The notes: a model not told the origin generated them from the sequence alone. 64,000 nucleotides of DNA from Tetrapyrgos nigripes (GCA_013368315.1 JAACJM010000342.1:1-64000), one strand, 5' to 3'. Numbered from the stretch's first letter, positions 9,827 through 21,488 are shown. Translations and numbers: made by a program.

Positions 9827-12800
9827 CTAATATACACCGGCTGTTTGTATCACCTCTCTCCATGTGCAGCGTTTGCAACCGTTGTGCGGCCCTTGGTGAT
9901 TTTTGGGCAGTCGGCATTGCCGGCCTGAGCGTTGTGCGTATGTGCATCGTCCTCCGTTGGTTGGCTGGACGAATGACGAGTTCTGTACAGTGGGGGTGGT
10001 GGTGGTAGCAGACATAGTGATGGGTGGGTACGAGTAATTGTTGGTTGGTTTGATAGGATGTGGTTGAAGTCTGTTTGTTTTTGTTCTGGGTTGGCTTGTT
10101 TTTATAGGCGTAGTTATTGATGACGTATTGTTCAGGTGAGCAGGCACTTCGCCGTCTGTAAGCGGCCGCTGACAGTGAATGTCGTTGACCACTAAATCCT
10201 CGTTGCCTTGGGGCTTTTTGTGAAATGCAGTGATTTTCCGTTTTGCATTTTTGAGGTTCAGAGCTGGCTCCCATGAGTTGTGGCCATCGTCATACCCTTT
10301 CCACTTGACAAGGTATTCCATTCGCCTCCATCGTACTCTGCTATCCAGGCGAGTGTCTACTTCATATTCAAGGTACACCGGTTCTGGTTCCTCAGGTAGG
10401 AGTCCGTTCACCATGTTACCATTGTAGGGGTACAGTTTGTCAACATGGAATACCGGATGTAGGCGACTCAGGGATTTGGGAAGGTCTAACCAATAGTCCA
10501 AGTCGCCAATCTTCTCTAGAATTGTGTATGGTCCTAGCTGTCAGTCTCCCAACTTGTCGCTCGAAAGCTTCAAGTTGATGTCTTCCGCACTCAGCCAGAC
10601 GTAGTCTCCAACTTTGAACTGATGCCCTTTCCGCTTCCCTCTCTCGTATCCCTCTTTCATACGCTGTTTAGCCAGATGTAGTGCTGCCCCTGCGCCTCTC
10701 CGAACTTCTCTGAGAATCTTTAGGCGGTCTTCTACATCTGGAATGCCTGTGCGTCAGCTGACTGGTATGTTGAACAGGGGGAGGTAGCCATAGGTTACCT
10801 CGAAAGGGGCCATGTTGTGTGCGGAATGTGTATGGGAGTTCAGGACGAATTCTGCCATAGGAAGGTGTTCTACCCAGTCATCCTGTCTGTAGTTGGTGTA
10901 GAGACGTAGGTACTTCTCGACTTCCTGGTTGGCTTGTTCCGTCTGTCTGTTCGTCTGAGGCCTGTATCCTGAGGAGAGGCTCGACTTGATTCCGAGTCGG
11001 TCCAAGAGAGAGTGCATGGCTTGGGCGGCGAACTGTGGGCCACGGTCCGACATGAAATGGAGTGGAAGACCGTGCAGGCGAAAGATCTCTCGGTAGTATA
11101 GGTCGGCGACTTCAGCGGCGGTGATATTAGACGTGCAGGGAAGGGTGTGGACTTGCTTTCCGTAGAGATCTGTACAGACCAGAATTGCGTCGTAACCTTG
11201 TGAAGGCGGTAGCTGTGTGATGAGGTCCACTCCGACTTCTTCCCAGAGTCCAAGCGGAACGTCCAACGGCTGGATTATGGCTCGTGGGTGACGCTGTAGC
11301 TTTTTCCTGGCGCATTGATCGCATCCCCCCACATACTTCTCTACGAAGGAGCGAACGGTGGACCACCAGAAGTGTGAGGTTACCAAGTCCAGTGTCCCGT
11401 GTAGCCCCGGATGTCCTGCTGACGGCTCGTCGTGACACTGTTCCACTATTGCTTTCCATAGTTCCTCATCTGGAGGAACGTAGACTCGACCTTTGTGATA
11501 CACCAGTCCATTATCTTCTTCCCACTCGGGTAAGCCGTTTGCCAATCATTGCAACCCATCCTTCTTCAGCTGTTCTAGTCCTTTCAACACTTCCACTTCT
11601 CTTCCCAGCGCTTGCCGAATCCGTCCCTCCAAGGGGTTGACCAACGTAGTGGCCGCTAGCCTTACGAAGTATTCTGGCCTGAGTACCGTAGTCTCCAAGT
11701 TGTCTTCTCGGTCCGTCACCTGGTGAGGGTGTAGGCGAGAGAGAGCGTCTGCTTGCGTGTTCGCTTTGCCGGGACGGTGTAACAGTTTGAAGTCAAAGCG
11801 AGATAGCCACAGGGCCCATCTCGCTTGTCGTCAGCTCAGGTCCTGTGCAGTTCTCCAGAATTCTAGATTGGAGTGGTCAGTGATGATTTCAAACGGCTGT
11901 GGTAGTCCTTCCAGGAAGCTTCGCCAGTCCTTCAGCGCTTCGATGATAGCCAACATCTCTCAGTCGTAGATCTCATAGTTTCGTTCCGCCAGCTGCATAG
12001 ATGCTGAACGGAACACTACCGGGTGCCAAAGACTGTCTTCAAGCATCTGCATCAGGGCTCCGCCCATTGCAAAGCCTGATGCGTCTACTTCAACACGGGT
12101 GGGGCGGTCCGGTGACCAGAGTGTAAGGATAGGAGCGGATGTGAAGGCTGTTCAGAGAGAGTCGAAGGCTTCCTGTTGGTGAGTTCCCCAGTCAAACGAG
12201 ATGTCCTTGCGTGTAAGGTCGTTCAGAGGACGAGCCGTTTCAGCGAAATGCTTGATGAATTGTCGGTAGAAGTTCGCGAAGCCCAAGAAGGCTCGAACAT
12301 CTCAGACGTTATGGGGAATCAGCCAGTGATGTACTGCTTCTACCTTTACTGGGTCCATACTGACTTGTCCTTCTCGGATAATCAGACCAAGATACTCTAT
12401 CTCTTCTCGTTCAAACTCGCACTTCTCTGGCCTTAGATGCAAATTGTGCTTCTTTAGCCTTGCCAGTACTTCTCGAACCACCTTTCGGTGTTCGTCCAGG
12501 TCTCCACTGAAGATCAGGATATCGTCCAAGTAAACAGCTACTTTTCCTGCAGCAATCAAATCCGAGAAGATGGAGTTCATGAGGCTCTGGAAGGTTGCCG
12601 GGGAGTTCGTTAACCCAAAGAACATAACAGTTGGCTCAAAGAGCCCTCGGTTCGTCGCAAATGCTGCCTTCCATTCGTCTCCCTTCTTGATCTGAACATT
12701 GTTATATCCCCAACATACGTCAAACTTGGTGAAGTACTTGGCTCCTTGCAATCGGCTGACTATGTCTGCGACAAGAGGCAGAGGGTAATGGTTCTTCACG

Positions 12801-13978
12801 GTGTACTCGTTTAGTCGTCGGTAGTCCTGGATGAATCGGAGTTTTCCGTCTTTCTTCTTGATGAAGAAGACTGGAGAGGATAGGGGAGATTTGGATGGTC
12901 GGATGTAGTCTTTGTGGATGTTCTCTTCAAGGAAACAGTCAAGCTCCGGCTGTTCGTTGATAGACATCGGGTAGATTTTGGTGCATAGCGTGGCAGGCGC
13001 TCCAGGTACCAGGTCAATAGCATGATCCCAGGGTTTGTATGCGGGAAGATGTTCCGATTCGGTTTCAGAGAAAACTTGAGCGTAATCTCTGTATTGAGGG
13101 GGTACTATCTCCTCAAAAGACTGTTTCGGTTTCGCTCGATTTGCCTCCTCTGCTAACTGCTGCGAATAGGTGAATCCCGCCGCACACCAGACTTCCTCTC
13201 CGGTGTCGGCAATGATCCCTGCTTTCTTCCAGGAACGCCTGAGGCGTCGGTTAGCTCGAATGCAATAGACAGGGGGTTCCTCCTTTGCCTCTTGTTCCCT
13301 TACTGGGTCTGGGGTTTGGTCTGTGGGGACATGTGTTTCCTGTGGGTTCGACTGGCTTAGTTCCGAATCTATGCTTTCAAGGATGATGTTTCCTTTTGGA
13401 GCGGATCCAAGACTAGAGGCAACAAACTGATCCTGGTTGGGAATCTCTTCTACCGATGGAGGTTGTGCTCTAGGGATCTGTAGCTGGCCGCTTGTCCAAT
13501 CAATCTGTGGATTTACTTTACGAAGCCAAGGAAGACCCAAAATGACATCTTCTCCACCTAAGTCCGTGACCAGAAAATCTAACCATGCCTCTGTTCCATC
13601 TACTGTCATCGCTAACCAACAGAATTGGTCTATGCACCCTGCTCGGTTAAGGGTGCCATCGATGTTGTATACATCTAGGGGTCTGTGCAGGGAGTGGGTT
13701 TGGATTCGATGTTGCTTTACAAACGACTGTCCTAGGAACAGGCCTGTGGCTCCACTGTCAACCATTGCTACTACCATTGTTTCGTTCTGTCTTCCTTTGA
13801 GTTTCACACGGATACGGAAGTGAGAAGCATCAGATTCTATTTCGGAGATATTGGATATGGTACATGAGGGAATAGAATTGTAAAAAGAACAGGGAAATAT
13901 GTGGGTAATCTGGGGTGTTCGCGTCATAGCGGGAACGGACACCCGTTTTAAAAACCCGGTTGGGTAGCGAGGTTTCAT
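9827..13978 (-). pseudogene. pol: Ty3 pol with chromodomain, interrupted by seven TGA codons
   Basis: Protease: VDSGATG near 13760. Reverse transcriptase: FIKKKDGKLRFIQDYRRLNE near 12850 and catalytic YLDDILIFSG near 12520. RNase H: RPTRVEVDASGFAMGGAL near 12090, YEIYDxEMLAI near 11965. Integrase: HHCC zinc motif (HDEPSAGHPGLHG...GGCDQCARK) near 11420-11310, DDE residues in VDLITQLP, FMSDRGPQF and QTNRQTEQ. Chromodomain near 10250-10400 (EYLVKWKGYDDGHNSWEP). The frame is otherwise continuous; stops are all TGA at 12302, 12152, 11960, 11831, 11546, 10754 and 10541, each where Ty3 relatives usually have Arg. An out-of-phase tail frame (9492-9826) ending in WLPKVFIEDDEV may be a short 3' extension. 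Confidence 0.93.
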
Positions 13979-15078
13979 AGTAACGCGGTTTGGTCAGCAA
14001 TGGATTTTTGTAAAGCACTGAGGACTGAGGCAGCTTCAGCAGAAGACGAGGCAGCGACCGTAGCAGCAGGGACAGGGGTAGGAGAAGGTGGATCGTCAGA
14101 GAAGAGACTGAAGGTGTCGCTAGCAGTAGCGGCCACACGTTGCCGGTTCTGGCCTCCTCCTCTAGGTCGTCCCATGTATCGGTCTTGACAGACCGAACCA
14201 CAGTGACCTATTCTCTCACAGTAGTCGCATTTATCACGCCCATGATTTCCGTCTCGTTTCAGGTGGTCCCTGGATCCGCAGCCATAGCAGCGTCCTTGCA
14301 TCGCCTTCTGATAATCGGCGAAACTACGGCCGTTGCCTTGAGGACGCTCAGTGCAAGAGGCGTCAACATCCATGGCGTTAGGGTCTCGTGTAGAAGAGAA
14401 CCTGGAGAGGGAGGTGGCAGGGCTGGTGATCGGTTTGCCTAGGATTTGTGCTAGAGTCTGTTCAACGTGGAGCGTTCTATTGATCAACTCATCCAAGTCT
14501 TTAGGAGCCTTTTCCTGACCTAGCTCCACATTTGCCAATGGGAGCAGTAGGTCCTTGTGAAGGCACTTCCTGAACTTGTACTGGAGGTCCTTGTCTGAGA
14601 ACCCGGTCTTCTCCACCCACTGTTTGAAAACCTGAGAGAACTCCGAAACCGTTTTATCTCCCTGTTTTAGCACCTCAAGCTTGTTCTGAGCCAGTTGCTG
14701 CTCGTTTGCTACTCCAAACCAAACCCTCAATGCGTGGGTGAAATTGTCCCAGTTCCCTTCCCAGGGGAAGACAGCTCCGGCTTCTTCTGCTCGAACCCGG
14801 CTAATGTGATGGGTGTATTCTGCGGCCCATTCTGCAGCAGATCCTTCCATCATGAGGAGTGCCTCCGCAATACATTTCTGCAGGTCGAGTTTTCCACTAT
14901 CGAGTTTGAGCCGTTTCTGTTCTCCGGCCCAGAGAATGAAGAGAGATAGAAAGGAGTCGAGTTTAGCGGGTTTGCCTTTGAACGGGGCGGGTTTAGGAGT
15001 TTTATTGGAGGATTCGTGGACGGGTCGGTTGACTAGGCTGGTGATCGCCTGTTGTAGCTGATTTTGGTTGTTAACCAA
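13975..15078 (-). CDS. gag: Ty3 gag (capsid/nucleocapsid)
   Basis: 367 codons open from a Met at 15078, although the equivalent copy at 26703-27498 shows coding sequence starting some 20 codons earlier. Here that part is out of frame, so the true start was probably lost by a frameshift near 15090. The centre matches Ty3 gag (AEEAGAVFPWEGNWDNF, then SEFSQVFKQWVEKTGF). A zinc knuckle CYGCGSRDHLKRDG..C and a second Cys cluster (CDYCERIGHCGSVC) follow at about residues 265-300. Gag ends at a TGA overlapping the pol ATG by ATGA. Confidence 0.92.
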   Translation of the reverse strand: MVNNQNQLQQAITSLVNRPVHESSNKTPKPAPFKGKPAKLDSFLSLFILWAGEQKRLKLDSGKLDLQKCIAEALLMMEGSAAEWAAEYTHHISRVRAEEAGAVFPWEGNWDNFTHALRVWFGVANEQQLAQNKLEVLKQGDKTVSEFSQVFKQWVEKTGFSDKDLQYKFRKCLHKDLLLPLANVELGQEKAPKDLDELINRTLHVEQTLAQILGKPITSPATSLSRFSSTRDPNAMDVDASCTERPQGNGRSFADYQKAMQGRCYGCGSRDHLKRDGNHGRDKCDYCERIGHCGSVCQDRYMGRPRGGGQNRQRVAATASDTFSLFSDDPPSPTPVPAATVAASSSAEAASVLSALQKSIADQTALL

Positions 15079-15622
15079 GACTTGGAGAAGGTCATGTCGA
15101 TATCGGTAATTGGGGAATGAATGGGACTGAGCGGCGCTGATGCAAGCAGGGACGAGGTGGGTACAAGGGTGGGACTGGGATGAGCTGTTGGTATGGCTGA
15201 AGATAGACCAGGGGATGCAGGGGGCAGAGGGCTAGAGTTGGCAGTGAAGATTGGACGGAAGGTGCGGCGAGTGGGGATAACGAGATGGCTATCTCCTGAT
15301 TCGTCTTCGAAGAGCGCGAGACTAGGAACCGGGTTGTTATAGGCGTGTGAGCAGGGCTGTGTGTCACAGTCCCAGTATTCGTCGATACAGCGACGGTAGT
15401 GGCAGTCGGTCCGATCGTGGATATCGAACCCGTGTAGGTGGCTTGAACAGTCAGGGTCTGGTTCAGGGGAAGGCTGGGGCGATGCGGCTGGAGACGGGGA
15501 TGCAGATGCAAAGGATTCAGAGACAGAGGATGGTGCGGCGTATCTCCCAGACGTGGTGAGAGCGGTACCTGCAAGGATGACCTATACAGAGGCCGCTGGT
15601 GCAGTAAGGGATCTTGACCTAA
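15079..15622 (-). other. Ty3 leader / lost gag N-terminus
   Basis: Between the 5' LTR and gag. Proline/threonine-rich open frame reaching 15691 overlaps the LTR and ends SVPFIPQLPIST where the gag frame should begin, consistent with a frameshifted gag N-terminus. The LTR-proximal 140 bp recur at 26130-26264. Confidence 0.5.
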
Positions 15623-16080
15623 TGTCACAAAGAGACGGGTGCCTAGATAGCGATAACGAGGAGCGAGAGGCTCGACTCGACTAACAAGCAACAGTAAGAA
15701 CTAGAACTGGTCCCAACAACGAAGAATGTATTAAATACCTAACAAGCAACAGTAAGAACTAGAACTACAGTGCTCGTTAGTAAAGGTGAAAGAGATTGTA
15801 ACAAAGGGGAATACACACCTGGTCCCAACGACAAAGAGGTCAAGATGGGAAACCAGGTGTCAGGCTACAGGTTATATATGTAAAGGGAAAGCTGTGGAGT
15901 AAAGCTGTAACGGAAGCTGTACGAGCGGCTATACAATAAGCTGTATCGGAGAAATGAAAGGTCCGGTGCATAGCATGTGGAACGTGAGTCATAAGGTGTA
16001 AAAGTCCGAGGAGTGGTATGGAGATCCGAGGATGCGGAGATAAAAGGAAATAAATAGTACCAAATATAGACTTCATGACA
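15623..16080 (-). repeat. 5' LTR of Ty3 element (minus-strand sense)
   Basis: 458 bp, starts TGTCACAAAG and ends CTTCATGACA on the plus strand. It is adjacent to the target duplication TCCCC on the right. No obvious TGG-starting primer binding site directly abuts it on the inner side (minus strand reads TTAGGTCAAGATCC), so priming may be unusual or the site degraded. Confidence 0.95.
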
Positions 16081-16612
16081 TCCCCCAGATTCGCCCCGTT
16101 CCCCCTGGAGCTGATTGTACAGTTGTAGACTTTGACGATCCTTCAATGCGCGGAAATGTTGAGATTGCCGTAGATTGCGAAGGTCGGGTATTCACATTTC
16201 CGCAAGGGAGCCAAGACAGCAACGGTCTGGATAGGCTCATAATGTAAGCCCACCTGATTCTCTGTTCATACACCTTCCTGAGCCTTTTTTTACAGTCAGC
16301 ACGACCCTACTGTTTTCCTCCCCAATGTTGTCACTGCCTCTATCCCTCCTGCGACGCGTACATATGTCGGGCAGGCAATTGATCTTGATACCTACCTGGA
16401 TGAATCGGACTCGGAATAGTTACTTGCAGTATTTCCATTTTGGGTTAGTGTGGGAGGGTCTTATCATCGTCGGCCGCAGCTTTCTTCACCTGTTTCCTCT
16501 CTGAAATTCTTGCCGATAATCGTGTTAGTTACTTCATGTCCTTTCTCTCAAGCCTTCAAAATGGAATAAAAAAACATGCTGTTTGATTTTTTACTTCCCC
16601 TGTTTTTGCACT

Positions 16613-19600
16613 ATGCCTCCAAAGCGAAAGGTCACGGATGCATTTGGCTGGTATCAAGAGGAAAGCTCAACAGCAATGACTTTCAGTTTGTCTCGCGACA
16701 ACCGTTGGTTCAACCAGCGAATCGAGATCGAGGAGGAGGACCCTGCTTATTCATCAGATGGCCCATCTTCTGTTGCTGTGGAAGACAACGAAGACTTGGA
16801 AGAAGACTTTAGCTTTGGTGATTATGAGCTCAATGAGAACAATTTTGCTTATTCCTGGGGTGATCAGTCAGCGTTCGAGGTGGATCTCAACCTTCAAGGG
16901 CTCAGCATTACTCAGAAAGAAGATGCTGCTCATGTTCTCCTCTCTCGCAAACGAAATTTCAATTCAGTAAGTCTTTGATTGTGACCCTGATCCATCTAAT
17001 GTAAATATTCTAGGATAATCCAACGCGAGCTTGGATTCCATTTAGACAGGAATATCTCGATGAGATGCTATGGGTGGAGGGTCGTCGAGGTGTAGGAGAC
17101 AGATGCAGTGGGTGCAACCAGGATAGTCTGGAGTATCGTTGTGTTGATGAAGATTGTGTGTTGGCTGGAATGAGATGCAGGAAATGTTTGGTCGAGGCCC
17201 ATGCAACACTTCCTCTACACTGGATCGAGGTATGTTCAATTACGGAATGAAATCAGAAACATAGCTAATTGGATATATCTATCTATCTATCCATTGATAG
17301 CGCTGGGATGGGAACCGATTCAAGCCTGAAACACTAAAGAACTTGGGTCTTGTGATTCAACTTGGCCACAAACCCAACGAACGGTGCATATTCTATCAGT
17401 CATCACATAGTGATTTTACGGTCATTCATGTGAATGGAATTCATGAGGTCGCAGTTTGGTTTTGTGGATGCGAAGAGGGCCTCCTTCACCGCACGCAGCT
17501 ATTACGAATCTTATGGTATCCAGCGACTCCAATAAACCCCCAAACTGCCACAACCTTTTCATGCCTACGTCAATTTCAACATCTCAACTGCCAAGGGAAG
17601 CTACTGGCATATGACTACTACTATTGCCTTGAGCTAATGATGCACAGTTGGCAACGTGTGCGTCCAAATGTGAGTTCATTTTGATTTTTACCAACAGCTG
17701 AGTGATTCATGATGTCATTTTTCCCCTACAGCCCCATTATCATTCATTCCTTCGGGTAGTATTCCAGTGGCGGCACTTGAAGATGTGTAAGCGAGCTGGG
17801 AGAGGACATGCAGGGAGTGGGATAGAGGGGACAAGTCCAGGTGAGCTTGGTCTGGATTGTCCAGCTTGTCCTCAACCTGGTAAGAATTTGTACGATGATT
17901 GGAAGAAGGTACCTAAGGAATTGGGGTAAGTACTCGTGCTGTGGTAAACAGTTGATTGCTGATAGTCGATCATAGGTTTTTGTATTCCATGTTCTTGGCA
18001 ATAGATGCGAATTTTCGGCTCCGTAATTGCGTGGTCTCTTCTACGGAGAAAAGTCCTCTTTTGGGTGATGGGTGGGCGTACCTAGTAGAGAGCATACCGT
18101 ACCGGAAGCATATTGAAGAGTATGCCTCCGAGGCTGACGTGAGTGTACCTCAATGATATTACTATACCACACACTGAATTTTGGCATTTAGATGAGTAGT
18201 TGTTTGGGCTTTCAAGCTATGTTTCTTGCCAACATGCGCAATGTGAAGGGTCTCTGTGTCAGTGGTGTCGGAGGGATATGCTGTGCCCCACATAGAGTTT
18301 GGCGAAAAAATGGGATAGGAGATTTACAGAAGGGTGAACGGTCTGTATTGTTTGTTTTTCTCGACCATTCAGTTGCTAATACATACATTAAGCTACTGTA
18401 ATATTGACTTTATCTTCTGGTCAACAATTGCCGATGAAGAGTACTTGATCCTGGTTATCTCCTATGATATTTCGTGTCAATGGAGTACTAACTTTTGGGA
18501 ACGCATGGCCAAGATCGACCCGCATTTCAAAGTCAAATTTACAAAGACTGGAGTTCGCTTCATGGTGCCAAAATTCCATTTGCGTGCGCACCAACCCGGA
18601 TGCCACTTCAAATTCTCATTTGATTATGCTCCTGGGTGTGGGGAGACTCATGGAGAGACAGTAGAGGAGGGTTGGGCCCAGTCCAATAAGGCGGCAGCAC
18701 AGACCAAGGAAATGGGGCCTGGAAGCCGTGCTATGACACTTGATGACATTTTCGGCTATCATAATTGGAGAACCATTCAGGGTCTTGGTGATTGTTGCAT
18801 TGATTATTGCTTTGCAGATAACATCATTGGGAAGCAGCTGATCAATGCAGTGAAGGAATTCGATTTGCATGAGTGAGATTTCCAGCACTTCAACAAAGGT
18901 CTCGAGAAGACGTTGGGTACAGAAGTTTTAGAGGAGTGGAAAGAAGAGGTAGAGAATTGGGAGGATTCCTGCATTTAGTGATCTTTACCTACATATCTCT
19001 ATAGACGAGGAGAAAGGGCAATTCAAGCTGACTCAATTGGAAATGATTGCTGAGGAAAAGACTATGTTTGAGGCAGGTAAATCTGGTTTTACTACAAGCC
19101 CGTGTGTCTTTTTGGTTGAAGGTATAGAAATCCAGGCTGCTCAGTACGTTTTTATTTCTTTCTTGACCACATTGGGCTTGCTCATCCAAGCTATTACTAT
19201 TCAGACAAAGTCTAGAACTATTTGTGTTTACAAATAAGTACCTAACGATTACTCAACAGCTGGAACTCGAGAATCGACGGTCAAATCTCTTCAAACGGAT
19301 CATAAAGTTTTGGTCATTACAAGCCATGCTTATGCCTCACTTGAGTGACGTACTATCTCCGGAACTCCTCGCACCCCGAAAAGATCCGTTTGTATCTACC
19401 ATCTGAGTGTGGTACTCCTAGGGCTATGAAAGAGGCAAGTGTGGCCGGCCTACCAGATTATTCAGAGGCGAGATTGTGGGAGGTAGAAGCATTTGAGTGT
19501 GGTACTCCTAGGGCTATGAAAGAAGCAAGTGTGGCCGGCCTACCAGATCATTCAGAGGTGAGATTGCGGGAGGTAGAAGCATTTGAGGCTTTGGAGGGGG

Positions 19601-20447
19601 TCAGGGAAGGGTTGCGCGCAAGGTACAAGCTTCGTAACATCAGCGGTCAAATCGGGAGCACCCAAGCCAGTGGCGTGTTACGACAAATTGATATCCGTAT
19701 CCATACCCGGAAGATTCAGTATTGTCTGGCAAGGGACACCCTTTTGTTGCTCCGAGGGCATGGAAATTGGGAAGAATGTTTGTTGTTACTCAAAGATGAG
19801 GATGTGAGAGGACTAAACGAAAGGGCATTGACGAGAGAGGAGCAGGCAGAGAGAGAAGCTCGGGTTAAACATCTGGATTCTGAAGACGAGTACCTGGTTG
19901 CAGAGGGTATAATGGCCTTGGTCCGAGGAGAGAAAAATCGGACACTTTCGTGGATCTGGTACAATATGAAAGGAGAATTATCCAAAGATGACCCAGACTA
20001 TCGAGATGGTGCGTTTTCTCTCGCTTATTTTATTCTATTGTTCATTTGGCTGTGCATACATACATAGCTATTCACGTGGAGTGGTGCAAAGCAAGAGCAA
20101 GAATGGTCCGTTGGCGGGAGGAGGTCTTATTACTGACAGAGGAACTACGACGAATACTGCATTATGCCATCTGGAAGGCCGAGTGGTGGATGGAACGCCT
20201 AGTTGGAAAGGAGGGAATGCGATCTGGCGTGGATCCGGAGCTAGAGGAGGGCCTGAACGTGTACGCATGGCAACAAATCAAATTCCAGGAGGAACGGGCA
20301 ACCGGAATGCATATGCGGTGGGAGGGACTCAGGAACCACGCTTTCAAGGTCATTGACCGTATTACTGAGCTCCCTACCCTCTACATCTATTTTGAGGACG
20401 ATGAAGAAGCTTCTGAGGTAATTAGGGAGGCAGAGGAGGTATTATAA
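16613..20447 (+). pseudogene. KDZ transposase, CxC2 type (lightly broken)
   Basis: Start MPPKRKVTDAFGWYQEE. Exons: 16613-16966, 17014-17229, 17301-17669, 17732-17925, 17976-18138, 18192-18340, 18393 onward. A Cys-rich CxC2-like zinc region (CSGCNQDSLEYRC...C.KCLVEAH) is followed by IQLGHKPNERC and VNGIHEVAVWFCGC. KDZ core motifs: WRHLKMCKRAGRGH, LAIDANFRLRN (first catalytic Asp), VISYDISCQW, MVPKFHLRAHQ and GETHGETVEEGW (Glu). The C-terminal WCKARARMVRWREEVLLL block is typical. Damage: in-frame TGA at 18874-18876 where Arg is likely, frameshifts near 18965 and 19365, and a 90-bp tandem duplication. Full length is about 1,000 residues, normal for the family. Confidence 0.93.
19405..19584 (+). 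repeat. 90-bp tandem duplication inside the KDZ transposase
   Basis: Two adjacent copies (19405-19494, 19495-19584) encode ECGTPRAMKEASVAGLPD.. twice in frame, with four or five base differences. The duplication keeps frame, so it may predate inactivation. Confidence 0.9.
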
Positions 20448-20831
20448 TGTACTCAATGTATTGTGTGATCAAGTACAAAAAAAATAAGTACATGATTAAG
20501 GATTGAACAAGGGAGGAAGGGATATAGATAACCGTAGATTGAGTGTGAAGACCACTACATTCCTAAAACGGCAGGAGCTATTTTATTCGTTTAATCATTT
20601 TTGTGACAGCATTTCCCAATTTGGCTGAATTACCTACCTACCGCAGTCTGCCGATGATCTACCTATAATATGTGAACCTGCCGCAGTCCGCCGATGATCT
20701 ACCTTTCCTCAACCTGAAGTAATCCAAGCATATTCCTATATTGCACCCAAGAGCCCTGGTGGACAAATCCCTGCAGATATTGGAACATGTACCTTGGACA
20801 TACCTCAGGCATGTTCATATATCTGCACTGG
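20448..20831. other. Spacer after KDZ transposase with 24-bp direct repeats
   Basis: 20641-20664 and 20681-20704 are near-identical (CCGCAGTCTGCCGATGATCT and one-base variant), spaced 40 bp. They could be subterminal repeats of the KDZ element. 20716-20830 is an inverted relative of 3957-4050. No gene seen. Confidence 0.5.
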
Positions 20832-21488
20832 CTAGGGTGGCATAATAGCTCGCATGGACAGTATGAATTCGTCTGCGAAGGCCATCATGAATAGTGCAAC
20901 TGCTTCTGTGTTCAAGAGTATGGGTTCCTCGCCCATAAGCTTTGTTGATTCCAGCTTGAATTCACACATGTACTTCAGAACCTTCTCACGTTGTCCTAAT
21001 GGAATCAGTCGATACTTATTCACTACTTTGCGTAGCCGTATGAGACTTCCTTTTCCATTATCTACTGACTCCGGATAACATTCTTTCAGCTTATTCGTGA
21101 AATCGTCATAGTCTCCTTTACATTCTACTGCTAGGTCATGGTGTAGCTTCTTGGTTTCGTACTCCATGTACTTAACAGCAATGAGGATCTTCACGTCAGC
21201 CTCCGTAACCTTTCTATTTTGGAATAGTTCTTCCAGTTTGTCCAGGAACTTCATTAGGTCTGGCTTGCGATCAACAGTGAAGTAAGGACCATCTTTTTGC
21301 TTGGGAAGCTTATTGTCTTGTACTTGTCTCAAGACTTCATTAGTCACTTTAAAGTTCGGAATTGTCGTATTATTCAACCTGACTTCCTCCTCTCCTTCTG
21401 GTTGAGATTGAGCTCTTTGACCTGACATGGTAGAGGGTGAATCTGGTTGAAGAAGTGCGAAATCTAAGTCTATCGAGGGTGATAACAA
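20832..21488 (-). CDS. Retrotransposon gag-like fragment
   Basis: 218 codons; a second Met (MSGQRAQSQ) at 21428 may be the true start. It contains FTVDRKPDLMKFLDKLEELF, then ADVKILIAVKYMEYETKKL, then GDYDDFTNKLKECYPES, the pattern of a basidiomycete retrotransposon capsid (a folding unit with an F-x-x-F-L start, a Y-x-D/E-x-x-x-K helix and a ..W/Y..F...L...YP step). No nucleocapsid knuckle, protease or RT follows, so the element is truncated on its 3' side. Identification is by pattern only. Confidence 0.55.
   Translation of the reverse strand: MLSPSIDLDFALLQPDSPSTMSGQRAQSQPEGEEEVRLNNTTIPNFKVTNEVLRQVQDNKLPKQKDGPYFTVDRKPDLMKFLDKLEELFQNRKVTEADVKILIAVKYMEYETKKLHHDLAVECKGDYDDFTNKLKECYPESVDNGKGSLIRLRKVVNKYRLIPLGQREKVLKYMCEFKLESTKLMGEEPILLNTEAVALFMMAFADEFILSMRAIMPP

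Larger units (their letters stand above)
9023..16080 (-). mobile_element. Complete Ty3/gypsy chromovirus inserted in gene B
   Basis: 458-bp LTRs flank gag and pol read on the minus strand. The element is flanked by the 5-bp duplication TCCCC (9018-9022 and 16081-16085). LTR ends are TGTCA...TGACA. The LTRs differ at only about seven or eight positions, several at CpG sites, so insertion is fairly recent. The internal order is gag, protease, RT, RNase H, integrase, chromodomain. Seven in-frame TGA codons in pol show it is now defective. Confidence 0.97.
8123..16419 (+). pseudogene. Gene B: viroplasmin/RNase H1-N-like domain protein, split by a Ty3 insertion
   Basis: Exons: 8123-8210, 8260-8499, 8579-8847, 8902-9022 joined over the retrotransposon to 16086-16243, and 16296-16419 (TAG). 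The N-terminal third is proline/serine-rich. From about 8780 comes MAAYWPHELYVGCDLVTDG, then IGMFRTW, then SSAKHKYYSNAGQALKEYSF. This fits the compact fold of the RNase H1 N-terminal/caulimovirus viroplasmin domain (conserved G-x-(F/Y)-x-(S/T)-W, then A-x-(Y/F)-K/Y-x-(Y/F)). Across the insertion the frame resumes perfectly as WFP-QIRPVPPGADC. The C-terminus is acidic (DTYLDESDSE). Besides the 7-kb insertion, the frame is not continuous within exon 3, so either an intron was missed or the gene was already broken. It lies just upstream of the KDZ transposase on the same strand. Confidence 0.65.

Noticed and set aside
10541..12304. Stop-codon recoding (TGA as sense codon) in pol
   Set aside because: Host-like genes here use TGA as a true terminator (for example the precursor at 39076), and TGA sites coincide with expected Arg CGA codons, so mutation is the simpler reading.
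15092..15691. Long proline-rich minus ORF at the Ty3 5' end as a separate gene
   Set aside because: It overlaps the LTR and flows into the position of the gag N-terminus; better seen as frameshifted leader/gag sequence.
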